A stretch of 44,570 nucleotides of DNA, taken from positions 1-44,570 of the forward strand of contig JAMDAY010000011.1 in assembly GCA_023484515.1 (NCBI GenBank). Reading direction: 5' to 3'. Positions 38,964 to 44,570 of the stretch are shown here, one piece after another; position 1 is the stretch's first letter, and each line of letters begins with the position of its first letter. The notes under the pieces are model-generated. The model was not told the DNA's origin. It ran no database searches and saw only the letters and a program-made list of their open reading frames with translations. The stretch is from Patescibacteria group bacterium (GTDB lineage Bacteria; Patescibacteriota; Doudnabacteria; UBA920). Position numbers and translations under genes: made by a program.

Positions 38964-39072
38964 CGCCTTTTGGAGAGGTGACGCCCATCTGGGAAAGGTG
39001 ATTTAAATTATCAACAGCCTGACTAAGAAAGCTTGTTCCAGATGGGCGTTATCTGTACCAAATATCCTAAAG
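38964..39072. repeat. Conserved-core structured repeat, copy D (divergent core)
   Basis: Arms GACGCCCATCTGG (about 38980-38992) pair with CCAGATGGGCGTT (about 39038-39050), and an outer GCGCCTTTTGGA/TCCTAAAGGCGC stem surrounds them. The core here (GGAAAGGTGATTTAAATTAT and on) has diverged from the other copies, keeping mainly the GGGA/TTCC edges. Confidence 0.5.
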
Positions 39073-39254
39073 GCGCGTCTTGCGCCAGCAGGAACTTTAC
39101 CTGCTAAGATAACCATAAATTTTGGTTTATCCACCATTAAAAATCGGCCAAAAGCCGTTTTTTTGGTATAATGACTGCATCCTGCAGTTGTTCGCAAATT
39201 TACAGGCATTTGTATTTTTGCAGTAAAATCTTAAATCCTAAATCCGAAATAAAA

Positions 39255-40094
39255 ATGTCCCAATATTACAAACCGCGGCGCACGTATGGATTATATGACC
39301 CGAATTCCAAACAGGCCTACAGGGTCAGCCGCAGCAAAATTGACTTGTTTTTAAACTGTCCGCGCTGTTTTTATTTGGACCGGCGCTTGGGCGTGGGACA
39401 GCCGCCCGGGTTTCCCTTTAGCCTGAACTCCGCGGTAGACGCGCTGCTGAAAAAAGAATTTGACCTGCACCGCGCCAAACAAACCTCGCATCCCCTTATG
39501 CGGGCCTACCATTTGGACGCCGTGCCGTTCCAAAATCCCAAAATGAACGAATGGCGCGACTCCTTGCGCGCCGGCATCACCTTTCTGCACAAGCCCACCA
39601 ATTTTTTCGTGACCGGCGGCGTGGACGACGTGTGGGTCAACCCGCAAGGCGAACTGATTATTGTAGATTACAAAGCCACTTCCAAGGCCGGAGAAGTGGG
39701 GATAGATGCGGAATGGCAAATTGGTTACAAGAGGCAGATGGAAGTTTACCAATGGTTGTTCCGCCAGAACGGGTTTAAGGTCAGCGAAACCGGATATTTT
39801 GTATATTGCAACGGCGACGCGGACAAGGAAGCGTTTGACGCCAAGCTGGAGTTTGATATTAAGCTGATTCCCTATCAAGGCAAGCCGGACTGGGTGGAAG
39901 GGGTGTTGGGGGAGATGAAAAAATGCTTAATGGCGGAAAGCCTGCCTCGCGCGTCTTTAAACTGCGATTTTTGCGCTTACCGCAAGGCCGCGTTTGAGTT
40001 GGAATACCCACCCAAGCCTGTGCCGGAAGCCGTATTAAAGCCAGTAAAGACAAAGAAAAAGGCCGCAGTTCAGGCAGGCAGGGCCTTGTTTTAG
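39255..40094 (+). CDS. PD-(D/E)XK nuclease (Cas4/AddB-C-like)
   Basis: A 279-residue protein. Catalytic motifs are GGVDDVWVNPQGELIIVDYK (Asp, then DxK) followed by ATS, with a QMEVYQWLF motif behind it. An N-terminal LNCPRCFYLDRR Cys pair and a C-terminal LNCDFCAYRKAA Cys pair are placed as in Cas4/AddB Fe-S nucleases. A basic tail (KPVKTKKKAAVQ) follows. ATG 39255 fits the domain; the frame is open further up without support. No helicase or CRISPR genes are nearby, so it is a free-standing nuclease of unknown pathway, plausibly DNA repair. Confidence 0.82.
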   Translation: MSQYYKPRRTYGLYDPNSKQAYRVSRSKIDLFLNCPRCFYLDRRLGVGQPPGFPFSLNSAVDALLKKEFDLHRAKQTSHPLMRAYHLDAVPFQNPKMNEWRDSLRAGITFLHKPTNFFVTGGVDDVWVNPQGELIIVDYKATSKAGEVGIDAEWQIGYKRQMEVYQWLFRQNGFKVSETGYFVYCNGDADKEAFDAKLEFDIKLIPYQGKPDWVEGVLGEMKKCLMAESLPRASLNCDFCAYRKAAFELEYPPKPVPEAVLKPVKTKKKAAVQAGRALF

Positions 40095-40140
40095 GCTTTG
40101 CAGAATTGCTTCCGCCGGGCGGCGGCAGTTTTAATCGGCA

Positions 40141-40174
40141 GTTCATGAATATATTCATGAATATATTCATGAAC
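40141..40174. repeat. 34-bp palindrome built of 13-bp tandem units
   Basis: GTTCATGAATATATTC is repeated in overlapping fashion (ATGAATATATTC units) so that 40141-40174 reads the same on both strands. It follows the nuclease gene by 46 bp. Confidence 0.6.
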
Positions 40175-40185
40175 AGAAAAACAAA

Positions 40186-40210
40186 AGCGCCCGACATGGC
40201 AGCGGGCGCT
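40186..40210 (-). terminator. Terminator of the small Cys-rich gene
   Basis: AGCGCCCG (40186-40193) pairs with CGGGCGCT (40203-40210). On the minus strand it is followed by TTTTGTTTTT. It lies 15 bp after the stop of the gene at 40225. Confidence 0.8.
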
Positions 40211-40224
40211 GTGGTTGAAGGCTG

Positions 40225-40398
40225 TCATTTTTTTAAATCCTTTGGAGCCTGGAGGCGCTTGCCGTCCGGCAAGGAATTTTTGGGATAGTTAGCGCAAACA
40301 AGACAGCCGGGGCCTTGACCAAAAGAGCATGGGCATGCCTTCCGGATAAAGTGGCTTGTCCTCCTCAGCTTTTTGCTCAACCTATTTTCTTTTTTCAT
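40225..40398 (-). CDS. 57-residue Cys-containing basic protein
   Basis: A frame found by eye, starting MKKENRLSKKLRRTSHFIRK. The centre holds four Cys in CPCSFGQGPGCLVCANYP (spaced 1, 7 and 2 residues), likely a small metal- or zinc-binding knuckle. The N terminus is strongly basic, suggesting nucleic-acid contact. It is supported by a perfect terminator directly after the stop. No SD is clear and no family is recognised. Confidence 0.55.
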   Translation of the reverse strand: MKKENRLSKKLRRTSHFIRKACPCSFGQGPGCLVCANYPKNSLPDGKRLQAPKDLKK

Positions 40399-40484
40399 GT
40401 TTTATTCTGGAGAAGTGTAGCAAAGGCTGACTTTTTGGTCAATAAGAATTTTGACATAAGAATTTTGAACATGGCAAAGGTTTC

Positions 40485-40587
40485 CCCTTGAAGGCGCCCT
40501 TCCGGGATAAGTATCCTTAAGATAAGTTGGTAATGATCATTGTCAAATAATCTAAATCTGTTTGTCCCCGAAGGGCGCCTTCAAGGG
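40485..40587. repeat. Conserved-core structured repeat, copy E
   Basis: Perfect 18-bp arms (CCCTTGAAGGCGCCCTTC, 40485-40502, with 40570-40587) enclose CGGGATAAG, TCCTTAAGATAAGTTGGTAA, TGATCATTGTC and AATAATCTAAATCTGTTTGT. The arms are unrelated to those of copies A and B. Confidence 0.85.
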
Positions 40588-40663
40588 CTTCAAGGATGCA
40601 TAGGGTGTTCCCGGTTAATAAAGAAACACTTCCCAACAGCTTAATCACTTAGACTATTAGATT

Positions 40664-41329
40664 ATGTTAGATTTTCCTTATCCCCTCGTTTATTCCAAAA
40701 GGCGCAGCGTGTCAATTATTATCAAACATGGAAAAGTGGAAGTCCGGGCGCCGCAACGGGCTAATTTGGCGCAGATTAAAAAATTTGTCAGCAGCAAGCA
40801 GGGCTGGATAGACAAGGCCTTGGCCAGGCACAGGCAGCGGCAAATTCCCGAAAAAAAATTCACGGAAGGCGAACAGCTCCTGTTTTTGGGGAAAAATTAT
40901 CCTTTAAGGATTTCGGAAAATTATTTTTCCCGGCTCAGGATGGAGCAGGGGATTTTTTTACTGTCAAAGTTCAGGCAACGGTCGGCAAAAAGCCAGTTTG
41001 AAGACTGGTATCGCCGCCGGGCAAAAGAATTTTTAACGGAACGATGCCAGTATTACGGACGGCTGATGAATGTTAAATACCAGAAAATCACCATTACCGG
41101 CGCCGCCACCCGCTGGGGGTCGTGCAGCCGCAAAGGCACGATTAATTTTTCCTGGAAGCTGGCGCTTGCGCCGCCGGAGATTGTAGACTATGTGGCGGTT
41201 CACGAATTGGCGCACTTGCGGCATCATAACCATTCCAAAGAATTTTGGCGGTTTGTGGCCATGTATTTTCCCAATTTCCGCATGGCTAAAAAATGGCTAA
41301 ACCAGTCCGGGCACTTGCTGGCAATTTAG
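40664..41329 (+). CDS. YgjP-type (M48-like) zinc metallopeptidase
   Basis: A 221-residue protein of the YgjP/DUF45 family. VAVHELAHLRHHNHSKEFWR holds the HExxH zinc motif and a downstream His. TRWGSCSRKGTINFSWKLAL is the family's second hallmark (WGSC). The N terminus (YPLVYSKRRSVSIIIKHGKV then EVRAPQ) also matches. It is cytosolic and the substrate is unknown. Nothing in the neighbourhood points to a partner; it sometimes occurs near type I restriction systems, none of which is present here. Confidence 0.92.
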   Translation: MLDFPYPLVYSKRRSVSIIIKHGKVEVRAPQRANLAQIKKFVSSKQGWIDKALARHRQRQIPEKKFTEGEQLLFLGKNYPLRISENYFSRLRMEQGIFLLSKFRQRSAKSQFEDWYRRRAKEFLTERCQYYGRLMNVKYQKITITGAATRWGSCSRKGTINFSWKLALAPPEIVDYVAVHELAHLRHHNHSKEFWRFVAMYFPNFRMAKKWLNQSGHLLAI

Positions 41330-41342
41330 GGTTTTCTGACGC

Positions 41343-41406
41343 CCAAGTTCCGGCAAAATTTGTTATTTGCCTTGCCGCTGCAAATTTTGCCGGAACTTGG
41401 TATAAT
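41343..41406 (+). promoter_or_regulatory. 20-bp inverted repeat abutting TATAAT, leaderless-type promoter
   Basis: CCAAGTTCCGGCAAAATTTG (41343-41362) is exactly complementary to 41381-41400, and TATAAT occupies 41401-41406. The ATG of the AbrB-like gene is at 41413, seven bases beyond the -10 box, so the transcript would start at or next to the start codon (leaderless). The inverted repeat covers the -35 region and could be an operator. Confidence 0.55.
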
Positions 41407-41412
41407 AGGCTT

Positions 41413-41634
41413 ATGGACAGGAAAATCTTTAAAACCGGGCATTCGTTAGCCGTAACTTTGTCCAAAAAAATCTTGAATGAATTGGGCTTAAAAGAAGGCG
41501 ATGCCGTAAGCGTGGAAGCTGACAAGGCTGCGAGCAAAATTATCATCAAACAAGAGCAAAAACACGCCCAATTGTCTTTAAACTTGCATTTGCGCCAAAA
41601 GCTCGGCGTCCTGCCGCCGGGCGGCAAAAAATAA
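41413..41634 (+). CDS. AbrB/MazE-type DNA-binding protein
   Basis: A 73-residue swapped-hairpin protein. RKIFKTGHSLAVTLSKKILN followed by ELGLKEGDAVSVEAD is the classic AbrB/SpoVT-MazE domain. The C-terminal tail is short (QLSLNLHLRQKLGVLPPG). No toxin gene follows, so it is either an orphan antitoxin or a stand-alone regulator. An inverted repeat covers its own promoter, consistent with autoregulation, though binding is inference. ATG 41413 is preferred because the domain starts there; the frame is open upstream through the inverted repeat. Confidence 0.85.
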   Translation: MDRKIFKTGHSLAVTLSKKILNELGLKEGDAVSVEADKAASKIIIKQEQKHAQLSLNLHLRQKLGVLPPGGKK

Positions 41635-41805
41635 TTTTTCGTTTTACTTTGATTTTTCGCTATCATATTGTCTTTTATGATAGTTTTATTATTATGGACA
41701 GAATTGGCTTTTTCTGGTAGAATATTCCTTGTGCAATGCACCAAAAATTAAACCTTCGCCACAAACCAACAGAAACAGGAGATGACGAAGGAGGGGAAAC
41801 TATAG

Positions 41806-42372
41806 ATGCCACAAACGTTTGAAGTGATCATGGATGGCAGCCGCCTGGTTTTTAAGGAGATTGCCCGGTTGAAAGGAAAGCTGCATCAGGGCCATACGGC
41901 AGACGGCTTGTATTTCCGTTGCTGTGATTTTCGGTTCTGGGACCGGTTCTTAGCATTCTTGAAGTTTTTATTCAATGGCCGGTTTGACATTTTTGCCTGG
42001 CCCGGCGGCCTTACCATGTTATTGCTTGGCCAAGAGTACGGCCATCCGGACATGAGGGAGGCGACCTTCTATTGGATTGAAAAAATGCTGGCACTCCACC
42101 ATACCAACAGGGTTTTTATGGAGATGCATGGCAAGCACAAGGGCCGCTGCGGAGCCTACGCCTCAACGGAATCACTGGCGGGCAAATCCGATGACGAACT
42201 TTTCCGGCTACAGCTTCAACATCATCTGAGGATGAAGCGGATGTTGGAAGAAAGGTTCGCGGGCGTCGAAGGATTTAAGGCCGTCATTATTTACGACGAA
42301 GCGGTGGAGCAAACAGATGAGTTTGTTTTTAGCAATCTGGAGAACAACAAGCCGCTGTCCAAGGCCGCCTAA
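41806..42372 (+). CDS. Beta-carbonic-anhydrase-like protein
   Basis: A 188-residue protein. YFRCCDFRFWDRF contains CxDxR (Cys39, Asp41, Arg43), the first zinc motif of beta-carbonic anhydrases. FDIFAWPGGLTMLLL matches the following strand/PGG segment, and MEMHGKHKGRCGAYAS (His108, His111, Cys115) stands where HxxCGA is expected. The spacing here is H-x3-C or H-x6-C rather than H-x2-C, so zinc binding may be altered. Divergent family members like this are frequent in environmental bacteria. GGAGGGG precedes the start. Activity is uncertain. Confidence 0.55.
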   Translation: MPQTFEVIMDGSRLVFKEIARLKGKLHQGHTADGLYFRCCDFRFWDRFLAFLKFLFNGRFDIFAWPGGLTMLLLGQEYGHPDMREATFYWIEKMLALHHTNRVFMEMHGKHKGRCGAYASTESLAGKSDDELFRLQLQHHLRMKRMLEERFAGVEGFKAVIIYDEAVEQTDEFVFSNLENNKPLSKAA

Positions 42373-42396
42373 ATTTCGCTTTGGCATTTTCGCAAA

Positions 42397-42432
42397 GCCC
42401 TGCCGGCGCTGCTGGCGGGGTTTTCTTTTTTT
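42397..42432 (+). terminator. Terminator after the carbonic-anhydrase-like gene
   Basis: CCCTGCC pairs with GGCGGGG (one T·G pair) at about 42398-42420, followed by TTTTCTTTTTTTT. It begins 25 bp after the stop codon. Confidence 0.8.
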
Positions 42433-42530
42433 TGTGAATCGGTCCTATGCCGAAAAGCATAAGTATCACGGCAATGAAGACGGCCTTCCGGGGTTATCCT
42501 GCTAAAGTAAGGCTGGTGATTAACATTGGG

Positions 42531-42690
42531 TGATGACGCACATCTGGGATAAGCGGTTTTTAGATTGCCGGATAATAATCATTATCAACCAAACTTAAGG
42601 AAGATTGTCCCAGATGTGCGTCATCACTGCCTTTAAAGCCAGTTGATAGCGATCAACGTCTAATAATCTAAAGTCTGTTTATCCCGGAAG
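42531..42690. repeat. Conserved-core structured repeats, copies F and partial G
   Basis: Copy F (42531-42626) has the same 19-bp arms as copy A and is its near-exact reverse complement, with only a few core differences. Directly after it, 42631-42690 holds the 3' half of another copy (AGTTGATAGCGATCAACG, TAATAATCTAAAGTCTGTTT, ATCCCGG) without a matching 5' arm. They fill the 460-bp gap between the carbonic-anhydrase-like and acylphosphatase genes. Confidence 0.85.
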
Positions 42691-42831
42691 GTTGTCTTAA
42701 TTTTCCTTGTGCATCAGAGGTAAAGAGTTTAAGATCAATAATCAGCACCATAAACGTCATTTATACAGTTAGGTTAGCAGTCCGTTTAAAAAAGAGAATT
42801 TAACGACAAAAACATGTTACAATAAAAGCGT

Positions 42832-43104
42832 ATGTTAAAACATCTCAGCATTCAAATATACGGGCAAGTTATTGGCGTCGGTTTCCGCGGGTCTGCGGCA
42901 GAAAAAGCCGCTGAATTGGGGGTTAAGGGTTTTGTAGAAAATGCCGGCCGGGATTACGTTAATATAGAGGCGGAAGGGGAAGAAGGCAATTTGCAAAAAT
43001 TTCTAACCTGGTGCCGTAAAGGTCCGCTGTGGGCCAAGGTGGAAAGAGTGGAAACCAGCGAAGGCGAAGTAAAAAATTATACTGATTTTCAAATAACCGG
43101 ATAA
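42832..43104 (+). CDS. acyP: Acylphosphatase
   Basis: A 90-residue enzyme that hydrolyses acyl phosphates. IQIYGQVIGVGFRGSAAEKA has the phosphate-binding GVGFR loop with catalytic Arg, and GFVENAGRDYVNIEAEG supplies the catalytic Asn (VxN). Length is typical (about 90). A TACAAT box at 42818-42823 places the likely transcription start within a base or two of the ATG, so it is probably leaderless. YjbQ follows after 2 bp. Confidence 0.95.
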   Translation: MLKHLSIQIYGQVIGVGFRGSAAEKAAELGVKGFVENAGRDYVNIEAEGEEGNLQKFLTWCRKGPLWAKVERVETSEGEVKNYTDFQITG

Positions 43105-43106
43105 CT

Positions 43107-43502
43107 ATGGAACTGACAATCAACACCGGCAAAAAGAAACAAGTAATAGACATAACCGATGCCGTAAACAGGCGTTTGGCGCAAGCCGGGACGCAGGCGG
43201 GAATTTGTCATTTGTTTTTAAAGCATACCACGGCAGCCCTGGCTACCGCGGATTTGGATCCCGGCACGGATTTGGACATGCTGGACGCGTTTGACAAAAT
43301 TGTCCCGCGCTTAAATTACCGCCATCCGCACAATCCCAGCCACGCGCCTGACCATATTTTGTCTTCCGTAATCGGCGCAAGCCTGGCCGTGCCGGTTAAA
43401 GACGGCAAGCTGGATTTGGGAACCTGGCAGCGCGCAGTGCTGGTAGAATTGGACGGCCCGCGCGAACGTGATATGATTATGTCAGTAATAGAGGCAGTAT
43501 AA
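43107..43502 (+). CDS. YjbQ-family (UPF0047) protein
   Basis: A 131-residue protein of the YjbQ family, some members of which show secondary thiamine-phosphate synthase activity. Key residues are ICHLFLKHTTAALATADLDP (KHTTA) and RLNYRHPHNPSHAPDHILSS (conserved His cluster), then VLVELDGPRERDMIMSV. It is 2 bp downstream of acyP, in the same transcript. The physiological role is unclear in this organism. Confidence 0.94.
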   Translation: MELTINTGKKKQVIDITDAVNRRLAQAGTQAGICHLFLKHTTAALATADLDPGTDLDMLDAFDKIVPRLNYRHPHNPSHAPDHILSSVIGASLAVPVKDGKLDLGTWQRAVLVELDGPRERDMIMSVIEAV

Positions 43503-43518
43503 TAAACAAAAAAATTTT

Positions 43519-43716
43519 ATGGAATTTCAAAATAGAGGCAAGGACTTTAAAATTTTTCCGTCGGATTTCCCAGAAGAGGGCTATCCAGGTGAAGGAATGG
43601 TCAATCATTGGGAGGCCGGGGACTTAGACAATACAAATAATAGAGAAAGCGCAGGCAATAAACCGGATAAAACAGGAGAGCAGTTTCAAGAAGGGGATTT
43701 GCGCGAGGGAGAATAA
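43519..43716 (+). CDS. Small acidic hypothetical protein
   Basis: A 65-residue, highly charged and Gly/Asn/Glu-rich protein (MEFQNRGKDFKIFPSDFPEE...). It is probably disordered and has no Cys and no hydrophobic segment. It lies 16 bp after yjbQ and 20 bp before the PEBP gene on the same strand, so co-transcription is likely. No family recognised. Confidence 0.5.
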   Translation: MEFQNRGKDFKIFPSDFPEEGYPGEGMVNHWEAGDLDNTNNRESAGNKPDKTGEQFQEGDLREGE

Positions 43717-43736
43717 AAGACTAAGACATATCCAAA

Positions 43737-44318
43737 ATGAAAAAAATAATAATTGTCATTATTATCCTGGCAGCGGCGGTGATGGGGTTTGTGTGGTGGC
43801 GGAAGCCTTCAGGCAAGACTGTTTTTGAAAGTCCGTCAAACCAAACCGCTAATCCTGCTTCCAAGGAGGGAAATAATATGAAAATAGAAAGCCAGGCTTT
43901 TAAAGACGGGGAAAACATTCCCGCAAAATATACCTGCGACGGGGAAGGGGTAAACCCGCCGCTGGAATTTGGCAATGTGCCGGCTGAAGCAAAATCTTTG
44001 GCGTTGATAATGGACGACCCCGACGCGCCGGGTAAGACTTGGACGCATTGGCTGGTGTGGAACATTGACCCGGCCGTAAGCCGGATTGCGGAAAACAGCG
44101 TGCCGGAAGGGGCAATGCAAGGCCAGGCCAGCAGCGGGCAAAATAATTACGGGGGGCCTTGCCCGCCTTCGGGAACGCACCGTTACTATTTTAAGGTTTA
44201 CGCTTTGGATGCTAAACTTGACATTCCTTCTTATTCCGATCAAGCTGCCTTGGAACAGGCTATGGACGGGCATATAATCGGCCAGGCGGAATTGGTGGGG
44301 CTTTATAGCCGCCAATAG
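43737..44318 (+). CDS. Membrane-anchored PEBP/YbhB family protein
   Basis: A 193-residue protein. One N-terminal span (KKIIIVIIILAAAVMGFVWW) and a short linker precede a phosphatidylethanolamine-binding-protein domain. IMDDPDAPGKTWTHWLVWNI holds the DPDAP and GxxxHW motifs, and GGPCPPSGTHRYYFKVYALD the GPxPPxGxHRYxF motif of YbhB/YbcL proteins. The anchor would place the domain outside the cytoplasm. An internal ATG preceded by AAGGAGGG (start at 43878, MKIESQAFKDG) could give a soluble form. Its last 73 bp fall in the terminal inverted repeat. Confidence 0.93.
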   Translation: MKKIIIVIIILAAAVMGFVWWRKPSGKTVFESPSNQTANPASKEGNNMKIESQAFKDGENIPAKYTCDGEGVNPPLEFGNVPAEAKSLALIMDDPDAPGKTWTHWLVWNIDPAVSRIAENSVPEGAMQGQASSGQNNYGGPCPPSGTHRYYFKVYALDAKLDIPSYSDQAALEQAMDGHIIGQAELVGLYSRQ

Positions 44319-44570
44319 CGCTTCCTTCCAAGCTAGAGGATTCCCATTAATAGGCCGGTTGGTTTTTAATTTTAAAATGTATCATTAATATTATGACTAA
44401 AACAAAATTATCAAAGGCTTCCGGCAACCGGCTGGTAATAGTCAAATTAAAAACCAACCGGCCTATTAATGGGAATCCTCTAGCTTGGAAGGAAGCGCTA
44501 TTGGCGGCTATAAAGCCCCACCAATTCCGCCTGGCCGATTATATGCCCGTCCATAGCCTGTTCCAAGGCA
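44246..44570. repeat. 127-bp perfect inverted repeat reaching the end of the window
   Basis: Bases 44246-44372 are the exact reverse complement of 44444-44570, with a 71-bp spacer. The left arm includes the 3' end of the PEBP gene. Because the right arm stops at the very last base and carries a reversed gene tail, the likeliest cause is an assembly fold-back at a contig end. A plus-strand frame from 44394 is only the antisense of this gene tail and is not called. Confidence 0.93.

Noticed and set aside
39255-40094. Cas4 of a CRISPR system
   Set aside because: The nuclease motifs are Cas4/AddB-like, but no CRISPR repeats or other cas genes occur in the window.
41413-41634. Complete toxin-antitoxin pair with the AbrB-like gene
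   Set aside because: The next gene (41806) is a carbonic-anhydrase-like protein 170 bp away, not a MazF/VapC/Doc-type toxin.

Overview
The window reads as a piece of a small-genome, Gram-negative-like bacterium, most likely a member of the Patescibacteria/Candidate Phyla Radiation. That placement is an inference from gene content: zinc-ribbon serine recombinases, a group I intron inside a tRNA gene, very short single-domain proteins, and many secreted or single-pass membrane proteins of unknown family. No marker gene such as 16S rRNA is present. The standard genetic code is used, and Shine-Dalgarno (SD) sites of the AAGGAGG type are frequent.

Layout. (1) 1-6.2 kb is an integrated element. 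It carries a PHP-domain protein (cut by the window edge), a zinc-ribbon membrane protein, a ribbon-helix-helix protein, a stand-alone RarA/MgsA C-terminal domain protein, an HTH protein, a short serine recombinase with an altered active-site position, and a full-length large serine recombinase. The last codons of the large recombinase run antisense through a tRNA gene. (2) 6.15-7.1 kb holds tRNA-Asn(GUU), split in its anticodon by a 533-nt group I intron that encodes an HNH endonuclease. A GIY-YIG-like ORF and a tRNA remnant broken by a palindrome lie upstream of it. (3) 7.2-14 kb holds housekeeping and envelope genes: peroxiredoxin, SurA-N-like protein, nucleotidyltransferase, metallophosphoesterase, several membrane-anchored proteins and a TraB/Tiki-like protein. 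(4) 14.0-16.8 kb is a cluster of secreted or anchored proteins. One is Gly/Tyr-rich; three share an apparently undescribed repeat, [IV]SQW[IV]xLxGLF. (5) 17.6-33.3 kb is a long minus-strand purine biosynthesis cluster: purL, kinase-like gene, purQ, purF, purN, purD, HAD, M24-like, methyltransferase, purE, purM, purC, purB. Together these cover PRPP to SAICAR/AICAR plus the adenylosuccinate lyase step. purH, purK and purA are not in the window. (6) 33.3-44.6 kb is a gene-sparse, repeat-rich region with small enzymes: 2'-5' RNA ligase-like, HAD phosphatase, GT2, PD-(D/E)XK nuclease, YgjP-type metallopeptidase, AbrB, beta-carbonic-anhydrase-like, acylphosphatase, YjbQ and PEBP. It also holds several copies of a ~95-nt structured repeat with a conserved core and variable but self-complementary arms.

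The window ends in a perfect 127-bp inverted repeat that reaches the last base, most simply an assembly fold-back.

The strongest candidates for something new are the SQW-repeat secreted protein cluster, the anticodon-interrupting intron flanked by two other tRNA-associated genes, and the conserved-core/variable-arm repeat family.
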